The notes: generated from the letters alone by a model not told the origin. A stretch of DNA of 64,000 bases from Thalassolituus maritimus (GCA_913019975.1 CAJWBH010000005.1:124001-188000), one strand, 5' to 3'; positions 1 to 8,912 are shown, counted from the first letter of the stretch. Numbers and translations are program-made.

Positions 1-325
1 TGATCATGATGTGGACGACACAGAAAAAGACGCGATGCGAGCCGCCCTTAAGAGCCTGATTCCCGAACGGGACGTCGAAGCGTTACTTACAGAGGCTTTT
101 GATACGGTCGACGTTTCAAATGATTTACAGCGTTTCACATCTGCGATTCACGATCAGTGGGAAGTCGAGCAAAAGATGGAGCTTCTGGTCTCGCTATGGA
201 GAATCGCCTACGCCGACAACGATCTGGATAAATACGAGGAGCACATGATTCGCAGGATTGCCGATCTTTTGTATATTTCTCATTCCGATTTTATCAAGGC
301 AAAGATAACTGCACGTGATCACTGA
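1..325 (+). CDS. TerB-like protein, C-terminal part (cut by window edge)
   Basis: The reading frame is open to the left edge, so this is the 3-prime end of a longer gene; the GTG at 11 is not necessarily the start. The last ~100 residues are helical and acidic and match the end of TerB-family proteins (tellurite-resistance TerB fold), with the characteristic run LWRIAYADNDLDKYEEHMIR followed by an amphipathic helix. TerB-like proteins of this size (~150 residues) are usually cytosolic and of uncertain function; the name does not show tellurite resistance here, because no terC/D/Z gene is visible. Its stop overlaps the GTG start of the Tus-like gene by 11 bp, so the two are probably translated together. 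Confidence 0.7.
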   Translation, partial: DHDVDDTEKDAMRAALKSLIPERDVEALLTEAFDTVDVSNDLQRFTSAIHDQWEVEQKMELLVSLWRIAYADNDLDKYEEHMIRRIADLLYISHSDFIKAKITARDH

Positions 326-1169
326 ACTGAAGTCGTGCTTTGACGACCTCAAAGCGCGCCTCTCTGATTTAACCGGGCACCTCAATACAGAACGTCCACA
401 CCACTTCTACCCTCTGAGTGATACCGAGCAGGCGATAAATCCAGACCCAATCCATTGGGCAAACGACCATCTCGCCGATCTCTGGTATATGTCTCATGAG
501 CAGGACGGAAGAACAACGCGCAGCCGTCACGGGCTTATTCTCGCAAGCCCGGAAACCCAGTTACTGATCAAAGAGGTAAATGACTGCAAAGAGGCTTTTG
601 CACGGGTATCGAGAACACTCCGGGGCACCTCTGAAACGAGCCTGAAGAGTGCCCTCAGTGCGCTTGATGCGCGCGGCTCGTCGTTTCGGAATCTCATTGG
701 CAACGCAAGCGGACTTCGCCGCATTCACCTGAAACAATGCACAAGAACCCTTCCTCTCCTTGATGAGTATCCGGTGAGCTGCCGTTTTACCTGGTATGCC
801 CATGGCCGGAGTATCAAGCGCATTTCAGTCAAAGAAGCCGAGCAGGCTTTGCTGGATATAGGTGAAGAGAAAGCACATGTACAAGCTCAGCTAAAAATAC
901 TTGGCAATCTCCCCCCAAGCTCAAAACTTGCCCAGGTCCAGACACTTGCACCGACAGTCAGAGCCAACGTTGTATTTCAGAGCGGGCGAAAATCACTTAA
1001 CTGTCCCGTGCCGATCTTTGTTGCTACCGATAATCCGCATAGTGAGCTACCGAAGATAAAGGACGTTCCTCTAACGCCGCCCGAGGGGCGTAGTAGGAAA
1101 AGTAGAGAAGATAATCTGATTAGCGAGGCTCCGATTCTGCCCAGCTTGAGAGTTCACACTTACGAATAA
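315..1169 (+). CDS. tus: Tus-like DNA replication terminus site-binding protein
   Basis: This 284-residue protein aligns by eye with E. coli Tus (309 residues) along most of its length. The clearest stretches are RFTWYAHGRSIKRISVKEAE (about residues 157-177, matching RFGWANKHIIKNLHRDE), the PTVRANVVFQSGRK strand with CPVPIFVA after it (about 215-240), and the final LPSLRVHTYE (matching IPRLHLYVAD). Tus binds Ter sites and stops replication forks from one direction. The start is GTG at 315, inside the preceding TerB-like gene. Tus is best known from enterobacteria and relatives, so a homologue beside a TerB-like gene is notable. I found no convincing Ter site nearby. Family assignment is fairly sure; fork-trap activity is inferred. 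Confidence 0.72.
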   Translation: MITELKSCFDDLKARLSDLTGHLNTERPHHFYPLSDTEQAINPDPIHWANDHLADLWYMSHEQDGRTTRSRHGLILASPETQLLIKEVNDCKEAFARVSRTLRGTSETSLKSALSALDARGSSFRNLIGNASGLRRIHLKQCTRTLPLLDEYPVSCRFTWYAHGRSIKRISVKEAEQALLDIGEEKAHVQAQLKILGNLPPSSKLAQVQTLAPTVRANVVFQSGRKSLNCPVPIFVATDNPHSELPKIKDVPLTPPEGRSRKSREDNLISEAPILPSLRVHTYE

Positions 1170-1221
1170 GTACCACAAGGAACAAACAGCACAAGGAATA
1201 AGTACCGGTACGAAAGAGTAA

Positions 1222-1247
1222 GCTGACTCTGCTACAGCAGAGCCAGC
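1222..1247. terminator. hairpin between convergent tus and sthA
   Basis: Arms GCTGACTCTGC and GCAGAGCCAGC enclose a TACA loop. Read as minus-strand RNA the single mismatch becomes a G-U pair, so it fits best as the end of sthA. No clear U-run follows, so it may be a weak or assisted terminator. Confidence 0.4.
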
Positions 1248-1256
1248 CTTGTCGCA

Positions 1257-2648
1257 TCAGAGCCTGTTCAGGCCATTGAGCGCTGCAACCCGGTAAGCTT
1301 CTGCCATTGTCGGGTAGTTGAATGTCGTATTGACGAAGTAACGAAGAGTATTCCCCTCACCCTTCTGATTCATAATGGCCTGGCCGATGTGCACAATCTC
1401 AGCTGCCTGGTCACCAAAGCAATGAATACCTAAGAGCTCCAGCGTCTGACGATGAAACAGTATCTTGAGCATACCCACGCCTTCGCCAGTAATCTGTGCA
1501 CGTGCGATGTTCTTGAAAAAAGCCTGCCCGACCTCGTACGGAATCTTCTCTTCCGTCAGCTGTCGCTCGTTCTTACCGACCGACGAAATCTCGGGAATCG
1601 TATAAATGCCCGTAGGTACTTCATCGACAAAACGGAACTCCTCTGGCGACGAAATAATTGCCGCCGCTGCCCGGCCCTGATCATAGGCTGCAGATGCAAG
1701 TGCCGGCCAGCCAATCACATCGCCAATGGCGTACACATGAGGCACCGCGGTACGGTATTCGCCATCCACATCGACCTGACCACGACTGTTTGTTTCAAGC
1801 CCTACGTTCTCCAGTCCAAGGCCGTCGGTGTTACCCGAGCGTCCTGCGGCCCAAAGGAAAGCATCCGCCTTCACTTTTTTACCCGAAACCATGGTCATAG
1901 TTACGTGACGCTCATTAGCTTCAACGGAAGAGAACTGTTCGCTGTGACGAATCAGAGCGCCCTTGTCACGCAAGTGATAGCTAAGCGCATCAGAAATTTC
2001 ATCATCAAGGAAGTTGAGCAGGCGATCACCCGGGTGGATCAGGTCAACTTTAACCCCAAGGCCCGAGAATATTGACGCGTACTCACAACCAATCACACCT
2101 GCACCGTAAATAATAATGGTACGTGGCGTGTGCTCAAGGCTGAGAATGGTGTCTGAGTCATAAATACGTGGATGATCGAAATCGATCCCCTTCGGACGCC
2201 AGGGGCTTGAACCTGTCGCGATGACAAATTCATCGGCAGTCAGACGGGTATTGGCCTGAGCACCGGCCATAACGTCCAGCGTGTGCTCATCAACGAACTG
2301 AGCCTTGCCTGTATAAACGCTGACGCGATTGCGGCCATAAAACTCAGTCCGCAATTTCACCTGCTTGGCAATGACCTTCTCAGCGCTTTTCAGGACCTGA
2401 GGGAAAGAGAACCAGCGCGGCTCCCCGATTTCCCGGAACATTGGGTTGGTATTGAACTGAATGATCTGCTTAACCGCATGACGGAGGGCTTTGGATGGAA
2501 TCGTCCCCCAGTGGGTACAGTTACCACCAACCATTTTCTTGTCTTCTACGACAGCGACTTTCTTGCCCTTTTTGGCTGCATTCATCGCAGCCCCTTCACC
2601 CGCAGGGCCTGCACCTATAATGACGACGTCGTAATGGTATTCCGCCAT
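1257..2648 (-). CDS. sthA: soluble pyridine nucleotide transhydrogenase SthA
   Basis: SthA is a cytosolic FAD enzyme that passes hydride between NADPH and NAD+, balancing the two pools. The 463-residue length is typical. The N-terminal FAD fold has GAGPAGEG at about 12-19. The redox-site region reads GGNCTHWGT (about 41-49), with a threonine where disulfide reductases such as lipoamide dehydrogenase have their second cysteine; this separates SthA from the rest of the family. A second Rossmann motif, [17 protein letters not shown], lies near 180, and [13 protein letters not shown] near 312. The ATG start directly precedes the FAD fold. It stands alone, convergent with the tus-like gene and followed upstream by nqrM-apbE on the same strand. 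Confidence 0.96.
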   Translation of the reverse strand: MAEYHYDVVIIGAGPAGEGAAMNAAKKGKKVAVVEDKKMVGGNCTHWGTIPSKALRHAVKQIIQFNTNPMFREIGEPRWFSFPQVLKSAEKVIAKQVKLRTEFYGRNRVSVYTGKAQFVDEHTLDVMAGAQANTRLTADEFVIATGSSPWRPKGIDFDHPRIYDSDTILSLEHTPRTIIIYGAGVIGCEYASIFSGLGVKVDLIHPGDRLLNFLDDEISDALSYHLRDKGALIRHSEQFSSVEANERHVTMTMVSGKKVKADAFLWAAGRSGNTDGLGLENVGLETNSRGQVDVDGEYRTAVPHVYAIGDVIGWPALASAAYDQGRAAAAIISSPEEFRFVDEVPTGIYTIPEISSVGKNERQLTEEKIPYEVGQAFFKNIARAQITGEGVGMLKILFHRQTLELLGIHCFGDQAAEIVHIGQAIMNQKGEGNTLRYFVNTTFNYPTMAEAYRVAALNGLNRL

Positions 2649-2714
2649 GAATCTGAAACTCCGTTATAGCAATCAGTTATGTCTATTGTAGGCAATAATC
2701 AATGAACTGCTGGA

Positions 2715-2948
2715 TTAGCGCTTAGTTGCATCATAAAAATCGGCACCATCGGATGCCTTGGCTGCCTCTTTGCTCTCTTTTTCGCAACGCGACTTATCGC
2801 CACCACAGACATCACAGGCCTGTTCCATGCCGATAGCGCTCATGCCGCCGCACGAACCTGATATAGGTTTACGCCCCATAATCACACCAATAGCCATAGC
2901 AGCAACAATGGTGAGCATAACACCGAAGGCAACAAGAATTGTCGACAT
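2715..2948 (-). CDS. nqrM: Na+-NQR maturation factor NqrM
   Basis: Small 77-residue protein with one membrane segment (about residues 4-24) and four cysteines after it (33, 45, 48, 55; pattern SCGGM...ACDVCGGDKSRC) typical of NqrM (formerly DUF539). NqrM is needed to place iron in the Na+-translocating NADH:quinone reductase. I use the ATG at 2948, which has a GGAG ribosome site 9 bases away, rather than an upstream TTG. It follows apbE by 27 bp on the same strand, matching their shared role in NQR maturation; the nqrA-F genes themselves are not in the window. Confidence 0.93.
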   Translation of the reverse strand: MSTILVAFGVMLTIVAAMAIGVIMGRKPISGSCGGMSAIGMEQACDVCGGDKSRCEKESKEAAKASDGADFYDATKR

Positions 2949-2975
2949 AATCAAACTCCAGAATGATATGGCTGA

Positions 2976-4007
2976 TCAGTGGCCCGCAGAGCCAAACATC
3001 CGCTCAAATGCTGATGAAGAGGCTTCTTTGAAACCATCGCCATCACGAATAATAAAATAAGCCGGCAGGTCATTCGCTTCCGCCAGCGCCATGGCAGCCT
3101 CAGGCCCGGCCACGTTGAGTGCTGTAGCCCAGGCGTCTGCCAGAGAACAGGTTGGAAGAATCACACTGACCGACGCCAAAGCGTGACGAATCGGATAACC
3201 CGTCAGTGGATCAATTGTGTGTGAATACCGTTGACCATTTTCTTCAAAATAGTTCCGGTAATCACCCGATGTAGCGACCGCGTGATTTCCGGGTGCGATG
3301 ATTTTCTGGGCTGAATGACCGACTTCCATTACGGGCCGCTCAATTGCGATACGCCAGTCACCCGAGGGTTTGGCACCTCGGATACGGACCTCTCCACCGA
3401 TTTCAACAAGATAGTCGCTTATCTCCATGGCTTCCAGGAGTAGACCTATGTCATCAACAGCCCAACCTTTAGCAACCGCAGACAGATCGATGTACAGCGG
3501 CACGTCCATCAGAATCTCGTTTTTCTCCTTATCGAGAGCAAGCTTATTCATACCTGTCATCTCAAGAAGCTGATCTACCTCTGCCTGGCTTGGTACGCCC
3601 TCTCGCTCTTCTGGCCCGAACCCCCACAGATTCACCAAAGGCCCTACGGTTACATCAAGACGCCCCATACTGTATCGGTTGATGTAGCTGGCGTCCTGAA
3701 GCACCGACATTAATTCCGGGCTTACTTGCACGGGCTTTCCCGCCAGCGTCTCAGAATTGGAATTCAGGCGCGACAGTTCAGAGTTCTTTTCATACGTAGA
3801 GAAGACTGAAATCAAGTGGGCGAGCCTGTCCTCAACCTGCTCGTGTACCTCTGTCGGTGTCGCCTCGCCACCAAACCAACTGATGTGATACTGCGAACCC
3901 ATAGTAAACCCAGAAATACGGCGTAGCTCTGGCTGAGGTTCAGAGCAGGAAGCCATGAAGACAACACTCAACAGGATTACTAAGACAGTCTGGAGGTTCT
4001 TATTCAT
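2976..4007 (-). CDS. apbE: FAD:protein FMN transferase ApbE, lipoprotein
   Basis: ApbE covalently attaches FMN from FAD to threonines in NqrB/NqrC (and RnfG/D) outside the cytoplasmic membrane. The protein starts with a lipoprotein signal (MNKNLQTVLVILLSVVFMASC), so it should be anchored to a membrane. After it come the family marks TMGS, VDDIGLLLE near the middle, the ASVSVILPTCSLADAWATAL block and TSGDYRNYFE. The frame is open upstream to 4133, but the residues there are not signal-like; I choose the ATG at 4007, which has AAAAAGG upstream; an ATG at 4028 is the alternative. It forms a unit with nqrM and is divergent from the ArsR-type gene. Confidence 0.93.
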   Translation of the reverse strand: MNKNLQTVLVILLSVVFMASCSEPQPELRRISGFTMGSQYHISWFGGEATPTEVHEQVEDRLAHLISVFSTYEKNSELSRLNSNSETLAGKPVQVSPELMSVLQDASYINRYSMGRLDVTVGPLVNLWGFGPEEREGVPSQAEVDQLLEMTGMNKLALDKEKNEILMDVPLYIDLSAVAKGWAVDDIGLLLEAMEISDYLVEIGGEVRIRGAKPSGDWRIAIERPVMEVGHSAQKIIAPGNHAVATSGDYRNYFEENGQRYSHTIDPLTGYPIRHALASVSVILPTCSLADAWATALNVAGPEAAMALAEANDLPAYFIIRDGDGFKEASSSAFERMFGSAGH

Positions 4008-4224
4008 TGAAACAAAAGCCTTTTTCATAATTGCACGAAGTATACAGAGTGACTGTAACTTCCACCACGATGGAGAGTTGCTTTTCCGTCTTATACCCAA
4101 AAGCATGGGAAGAATTACGAAATAGAATGACAAAATAACTTAACGGTTATATTTCAGATGCAAACCATACGATATAATGAGACTGAGAATTGCTTTTGAA
4201 ACGATACATCGAGTACCGGACACC

Positions 4225-4560
4225 ATGTCGAACAATGCAGAATCTATGTCAGACGAAATGCTTGAGCTGATTGCACAGAGATTCAGACTCCTGTCTGACC
4301 CAATGCGGCTGAAAATACTTCACCAACTACAGAGCGGCGAAAAGTCTGTCACTGAGCTGGTAGAGAACACCGGCGCATCCCAGCCTAATGTCTCCAAACA
4401 CCTGTCGACTCTGCGCACTCACGGCCTCGTGAAACGTCGCCAGGAAGGCAATATGGCATTTTTCAGTATTGCTGCGCCTTTCATTTTCGATGTATGCAAC
4501 ACAGTATGCGACAGCATGAAGAGCGAGTGGGAACAGCGGTCGAGTCTGCTAGGTAGCTGA
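4225..4560 (+). CDS. ArsR-family winged-helix transcriptional regulator
   Basis: A 111-residue ArsR/SmtB-type repressor: the winged helix spans ERFRLL-like helix 1 (AQRFRLLSDPMRLKILHQL), then ELVENTGASQPNVSKHLSTL as the recognition helix and LVKRRQEGNMAFFSI as the wing. It lacks the ELCVC metal motif of ArsR/CadC in helix 3; two cysteines near the C terminus (FDVCNTVCD) could serve as a thiol or metal sensor, as in BigR/YgaV-like members, but this is inference. The ATG at 4225 removes a poorly matching 16-residue extension. A good -10 (TATAAT, 4173-4178) lies upstream, facing this gene and back to back with apbE, which could be a target. Confidence 0.88.
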   Translation: MSNNAESMSDEMLELIAQRFRLLSDPMRLKILHQLQSGEKSVTELVENTGASQPNVSKHLSTLRTHGLVKRRQEGNMAFFSIAAPFIFDVCNTVCDSMKSEWEQRSSLLGS

Positions 4561-4568
4561 ATCGCTCA

Positions 4569-5453
4569 TTATGACGGGAGCGACCAGATCGTGCGCGCTC
4601 CCTGCCTCACATGCTCGACATACCCTTCTGATGACCAACCATCCAAAACTCTTCTGAATTGATTCCGCTCGATACGAACACCATCCACTGCATGACTTCC
4701 GGGGTTATCCGACAGCAATCTCGCCTTAACCTCAGCAGTCAAAACCTGTTCCATATGCGTTCTGAGACGATCTTCACTGGCACCGAGACGCAACAGCGGC
4801 AGAACGCTTCTCCAGATTCTGTCTGTCTTCATAGGTAGCTTAACCAGCTGGTGAGCAAGATTCCCTCCGCGATACACGTTAGCCTGAGCAATCAACTCAA
4901 TGTCTTTCCGTGGTGGCGTGCCGAGTGGCGCAACTTTCGTTGGAAACGAGCGTTCTGCCATCCTGATACGATCACTGTCGTCGGCGATGCGCGCGAGCGC
5001 TTTGACATCGCGCTCCCAGTTCTTCAGGAGGGTTTTCACATGGACGCTTAACTCATCCAGCAAATGCCAGATTTTACCTGACACCTGGCTCCGCACTTGC
5101 TGACGTAATTCTTGCAACCTCACGTCACTGGTGCCACTGCCATCCATACCCGTCTGCATAAGGTAGTAAACAGGCTTGTGCAACGACTGCGCATAAACCA
5201 GCTCACGATGCTGAAAACTAATGCCGGTGGGCGTCGTTGGGCCGTAGTTTTCGCCCAACAGCAAAAGAAAAGCATCCGCCTGCGCAATCTGCTTTTTTAC
5301 CAATTCCCAGTCATACTGAGCGTAACGTGCATCCCAGACAAGTCCTGCGCCCACAGCGCCAGCCAGGGCGACTTGTCGATCGACCTCGAATCGCGCTGCA
5401 ACATCATCTGGCAGACTGGAGACGTAGACTAGGAGATATTCTTTGCTCGGCAT
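4569..5453 (-). CDS. DUF4062 domain protein with C-terminal helical region
   Basis: The first ~105 residues fit DUF4062: a VYVSSLPDD strand/loop, then YDWELVKKQIAQADAFLLLLGENYG and TGISFQHRELVYAQ, ending in KPVYYLM. DUF4062 is a Rossmann-like, TIR/TIR-like-related fold often at the N terminus of NLR-like or defence proteins, and here it is followed by a coiled helical part and a C-terminal segment resembling a winged helix (about 235-294). No nucleotide-binding NACHT/STAND domain is present, so it is not a canonical immune receptor. ATG at 5453 preferred to TTG at 5465. It converges on the arsR-like gene with 8 bp between. Function not known. Confidence 0.65.
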   Translation of the reverse strand: MPSKEYLLVYVSSLPDDVAARFEVDRQVALAGAVGAGLVWDARYAQYDWELVKKQIAQADAFLLLLGENYGPTTPTGISFQHRELVYAQSLHKPVYYLMQTGMDGSGTSDVRLQELRQQVRSQVSGKIWHLLDELSVHVKTLLKNWERDVKALARIADDSDRIRMAERSFPTKVAPLGTPPRKDIELIAQANVYRGGNLAHQLVKLPMKTDRIWRSVLPLLRLGASEDRLRTHMEQVLTAEVKARLLSDNPGSHAVDGVRIERNQFRRVLDGWSSEGYVEHVRQGARTIWSLPS

Positions 5454-5489
5454 TTCCGTACGCAAGATAGGGTTCTGTTAAGCTGACAA

Positions 5490-6431
5490 CTATAACAGCC
5501 CAGACAGATTCAGAACATAGATAATCGTCGTCACCGTCACGCCTGACCCTAGCGTAGACAAAGCGATCACATCCGCCGTTAGACGGCTATCAGCATTCAT
5601 ACTCTTAGCCATAACAAACGCGGCAGCTGCGGTAGGAGAGGCAAACATAAGAGCAATCACTCCCAGCGCCGCCCCGGTTATCCCGATATAAACTGCGGAA
5701 ATAATAATCAACGCGGGCAATGCAACCAGTTTAAGGGCAACGGCAGACCAGACCACCGAGTCCGCTACCAGCGCCCGACTCATTGTCAGTGACGCACCAA
5801 TTCCTATAAGAGCCAGAGGGAGTGTTAATCCGGCAAGAATATCGCCGGTCTGAAGAAGCACCTGAGGCAGTTCCAGACCCAGACTGCGGACGACACCGGC
5901 AAGTGCAATGGCGATAATCAAGGGGTTACGGGCAGTCGTCATCAGCTGCTGCCCCCAGGAAATATCCCTGTCCCCGGACGCAAGTACCCAGACAGAAAGA
6001 AGATTATAAACCGGCGTAACCACAGCCAATACGAGCGCTCCCAGTATCGCGCCCTCTTCCGGGTATGCATTGAGGCACAGCGCAAGCCCGACAATCCCCA
6101 GGTTAGACCGGAAAGCCCCCTGAACAAAGGCCCCATGACGATACGGTGCGACCCCCATAATCTTCGATACGACAAAGACAAGCACGAAGGCACCCAGTGA
6201 AGCTGCCAGAGAAAACCACACCAGAGGCAGGTGCTGAGAAACCGCCATGTCAGCGGTAACAATCGCCAGAAACATGAGCACTGGCAACGACACATTGAAC
6301 ACAAGTCGCGATGAGGTCGCTACGAAAGCATCATCGATATGCTGTTTATGCCGGAGGTAAACACCCAACACGACAAGCAGCACGACGGGCACAGTAATGG
6401 ATAGAGTCTGGATAAGCAGTGAGATATACAT
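5490..6431 (-). CDS. AEC-family (auxin efflux carrier-like) transporter
   Basis: 313 residues with about ten membrane segments in the AEC/PIN arrangement; recognisable pieces are the N-terminal LLIQTLSITVPVVLLVVLGVYLR, the FRSNLGIVGLALCLN block in the middle (usual FRQNxxFxGL-like), and LPLALIGIGASLTM before the last bundle. Members are inner-membrane secondary carriers that move organic acids or, in plants, auxin; the substrate cannot be read from the sequence. ATG at 6431, single gene, 24 bp from the DUF4062 gene on the same strand. Confidence 0.88.
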   Translation of the reverse strand: MYISLLIQTLSITVPVVLLVVLGVYLRHKQHIDDAFVATSSRLVFNVSLPVLMFLAIVTADMAVSQHLPLVWFSLAASLGAFVLVFVVSKIMGVAPYRHGAFVQGAFRSNLGIVGLALCLNAYPEEGAILGALVLAVVTPVYNLLSVWVLASGDRDISWGQQLMTTARNPLIIAIALAGVVRSLGLELPQVLLQTGDILAGLTLPLALIGIGASLTMSRALVADSVVWSAVALKLVALPALIIISAVYIGITGAALGVIALMFASPTAAAAFVMAKSMNADSRLTADVIALSTLGSGVTVTTIIYVLNLSGLL

Positions 6432-6508
6432 GGTGCGGAGTATACACCCGATGAAAACAGCATGTGAGTCAGGTAAAATGCGGTTTCACTTTTCCTGAAG
6501 CAGCCACC

Positions 6509-6847
6509 ATGACCCGTAAAAAGAAAACCCGCTCGCTATCGCGCATCCATCAGGTGAAAACCGGAAGCATCAAAAAGCTAAAGCGAGAGGCTGGCACCGA
6601 TCGTCAAAGCGGCAAGCGTACCAGCAAAAAAAATAAGTCTGTCTTCGAGAAGTTCCTTGAGTCGAATCCAGAAGCCAAAAAGCAACTGAAAGTCGACCAG
6701 GAAGCAGCAGCACGCAAGAAAGAAGCTACGCAGCGTGTGGATTCGCAAAAAGACCGTGAACACAAGCGCGAAGAAGAAACCAAAGAAAGAGATCCAGATC
6801 TGCTTAGCCTGCTGGACAACAATAAGCGCGACGAAGACCTGTACTGA
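6509..6847 (+). CDS. short, highly charged hypothetical protein
   Basis: 112 residues, very rich in Lys, Arg, Glu and Asp. The N terminus is basic (MTRKKKTRSLSRIHQVKTG) and the centre and C terminus are low-complexity charged helix ending in DPDLLSLLDNNKRDEDLY. The composition resembles small RNA- or ribosome-associated proteins such as YihI, but I cannot align it with that family. Its stop overlaps the rlmG start (TGATG), so it is the first gene of a probable rlmG-yigZ operon; the link to an rRNA methyltransferase suggests an RNA- or ribosome-related role (inference). An upstream GTG at 6464 adds residues that do not look protein-like. Confidence 0.6.
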   Translation: MTRKKKTRSLSRIHQVKTGSIKKLKREAGTDRQSGKRTSKKNKSVFEKFLESNPEAKKQLKVDQEAAARKKEATQRVDSQKDREHKREEETKERDPDLLSLLDNNKRDEDLY

Positions 6848-7935
6848 TGCCCCACTGGCCTAAAGCCGATCTGAACCTTCGGTGCTATCCCGATGTGCCT
6901 GCTAACGTCAGCATGCCTTGGGATGCTGCTGATGAATTCCTGATTAATGAGGCGGCCCAGCCGGTCAGCCTCATATTGAATGATCGCTACGGCGCCCTGT
7001 CCTGCGCGTTTCCAGAGGCTCAGATATGGCATGACAGTTTCTGCGCCCAAGTAGCGACACAACAGAACCGGAGCGAAAACGGACTGTCGGAAGCAGAGTT
7101 TCTAAGCCACCCTGACCTGTCTGATGCCTTCGCTCATGTCAAATCTGACGGTGAAAACTCAACGGTCCTGATCCGTATTCCTAAGCAGAAAGAGCAGCTG
7201 GCAGAACAACTGCACTACCTGTCGAGGGTGTCTCCTGATGCCACGGTTCTTCTTGCCGGAATGGCGAAGCACATCCCAATACCACTATTAAACTGGCTTG
7301 AGGAGCATGCTGGCTACTACGAACAGCTGCCAGTAGTGCGCAAGGCCAGACTGATAAAAATACGAGGGTTAGCCGGATTCAGAGACCTGCTACCATCCAC
7401 CCGCAGCTATGAAATCAACGGCTTTTCCCTGTCAGCACCGGCCGGGGTCTTCTGCGGTGATCGCCCAGACCCTGGGGCACGTGCAATGCTGAAGCACTTA
7501 CCTTCCAACCAGACCGGAATTATCTGTGATCTTGGGTGTGGTAACGGCATTCTCTCAGTACATCTTGCCAGCAACAATCCGGAAGCAACCATCATAGGTA
7601 CCGACGACTCTCAGCTGGCAACCCTCGCAGCCAGAGAAAACCTCAGGGCCAACTCTCTGAAGGGTGATATACGTCAGGGCAACATTTTGTCGTCGGTTGA
7701 GGAAACCCTCGATACGGTTATCTGCAACCCGCCATTTCACGATGGCCACAAGCAGCTGACCTCCATCGCCGAGAGCATGTTTCACGAAAGCTTTCATCAA
7801 CTACGTAGTGGCGGCGAACTCCTCGTCGTCGCCAATCGCCACCTGCCCTACACCAAAGTGCTGAAGCGGCTGTTCAGAAATGTAGAACTGATTTCCGATG
7901 ATAAACGCTTCAATATTTACCGCTGCGTTCGTTGA
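6847..7935 (+). CDS. rlmG: 23S rRNA (guanine-1835-N2)-methyltransferase RlmG
   Basis: Two-domain RlmG/RsmC-type enzyme of 362 residues. The N-terminal half is the degenerate methyltransferase-like substrate-binding domain (starts with PWDAADEFLINEA). The C-terminal half has the SAM-binding CDLGCGNGILSVHLA at about 226-240 and the N2-guanine methyltransferase catalytic motif NPPFHDG at about 294-300. It methylates G1835 (E. coli numbering) in 23S rRNA. The start codon overlaps the stop of the charged protein and its stop overlaps the yigZ ATG, indicating coupled translation of three genes. Confidence 0.92.
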   Translation: MPHWPKADLNLRCYPDVPANVSMPWDAADEFLINEAAQPVSLILNDRYGALSCAFPEAQIWHDSFCAQVATQQNRSENGLSEAEFLSHPDLSDAFAHVKSDGENSTVLIRIPKQKEQLAEQLHYLSRVSPDATVLLAGMAKHIPIPLLNWLEEHAGYYEQLPVVRKARLIKIRGLAGFRDLLPSTRSYEINGFSLSAPAGVFCGDRPDPGARAMLKHLPSNQTGIICDLGCGNGILSVHLASNNPEATIIGTDDSQLATLAARENLRANSLKGDIRQGNILSSVEETLDTVICNPPFHDGHKQLTSIAESMFHESFHQLRSGGELLVVANRHLPYTKVLKRLFRNVELISDDKRFNIYRCVR

Positions 7936-8546
7936 TGCTCGTCTTTCCACTCATCAGTTTTGCTTACGAAACAGACGTTAAAAACAGTCGTTTTATCGCT
8001 GAAGTAATGCCAGTAACCGAGACTGAGGCGATCAGAGCACGCCAGCAGGAACTGAAAGACGCGCACCCGAAAGCCAACCATGTGTGCTATGGCTTTCGCG
8101 TGATGAATGCCGAAGGCCAGGTTTCTGAAGGATTCAGTGACGATGGTGAGCCCGGAGGAACCAGCGGTCCGCCAATACTGAGAGTGATGCAGCATCACGA
8201 CCTGATCAACTGCGCGATTCTGATTACTCGATACTTTGGCGGTATAAAGCTGGGAATGGGCGGTCTTCAGCGTGCATATAGCGGCTCAGCATCAAATGCC
8301 ATCATGAATACCGATAAGGAAAACTGGGTTGAATGGCGACCTGTCAGCTCAGTTTGCCTGAGCTGCGATTTCAAAAATGAAGCGCAAGCCCGCTACATCG
8401 CGGGCGAAGCAGGCGCCAGCATCGATAAAGAAGAGTACTCTGCGACTGGTGTTACCCTGACATTATCAGTCACTGAGGATCAGGAAGCCTTCCTGCGAAA
8501 TCACCCGGATGCAAGGTTATTCGAAATCGTGTCAGGCACGCCTTAG
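7935..8546 (+). CDS. yigZ: IMPACT/YigZ family protein
   Basis: 203 residues. The N-terminal UPF0029/IMPACT domain carries the FSDDGEPGGTSGPPIL signature at about 66-77 and ITRYFGGIKLGMGGLQRAYS around 97-117; the C-terminal DUF1949 domain is a small ferredoxin-like fold. Bacterial YigZ has no settled role; the eukaryotic IMPACT relatives act in translation stress. The ATG at 7935 overlaps the rlmG stop by one base (TGATG); a TTG three bases upstream is less likely. The last 15 bp overlap, tail to tail, with an unknown gene on the other strand. Confidence 0.92.
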   Translation: MLVFPLISFAYETDVKNSRFIAEVMPVTETEAIRARQQELKDAHPKANHVCYGFRVMNAEGQVSEGFSDDGEPGGTSGPPILRVMQHHDLINCAILITRYFGGIKLGMGGLQRAYSGSASNAIMNTDKENWVEWRPVSSVCLSCDFKNEAQARYIAGEAGASIDKEEYSATGVTLTLSVTEDQEAFLRNHPDARLFEIVSGTP

Positions 8547-8912
8547 AATTTCTGGAATCTCGCATGGCTCGCGGACGGGGTGAATATTGATATTACCAAC
8601 GCCTGCGCCAGCCAGACGGTTGTAGATATCGCATGGAGAAGCTTCAAAACGCAGGCACAGTACCGATTTATCCGCGCATATACGTCTCACCGAATGAACG
8701 CGACATACGCCTAGACTTTCAAGGTGGGCTTTCTGCTCGTCGTTAGAGGCGCGCAATTGCATCTCGAATTCACGAAACCGGCCACTCTCATCCCTCAGTT
8801 CTGCGAGTTCACGCTGATTGATTACGCTCTCAAATCCCATTGGGGTGAGCTGATTAATATCGACTGATAGTTGCGTGCCAGAAACATCTACCAGTGTAAG
8901 CTCAGTATTCAT
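8532..8912 (-). CDS. hypothetical protein, 126 residues
   Basis: Not recognised. The protein is soluble, with no signal or membrane segment. Near the N terminus is a beta-rich stretch (LTLVDVSGTQLSVDINQLTPMGF), then a charged helix (about 33-65), then a cysteine-bearing strand region (CRVHSVRRICADKSVLCLRF) ending in GNINIHPVREPCEIPEILRRA. Start supported by AAGG four bases before the ATG. Its 3-prime end overlaps yigZ by 15 bp in convergent orientation, so one or both transcripts may be affected by the other. Confidence 0.55.
   Translation of the reverse strand: MNTELTLVDVSGTQLSVDINQLTPMGFESVINQRELAELRDESGRFREFEMQLRASNDEQKAHLESLGVCRVHSVRRICADKSVLCLRFEASPCDIYNRLAGAGVGNINIHPVREPCEIPEILRRA

Noticed and set aside
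1452-2075. 207-codon plus-strand open frame inside sthA
   Set aside because: Antisense shadow; no domain or ribosome site.
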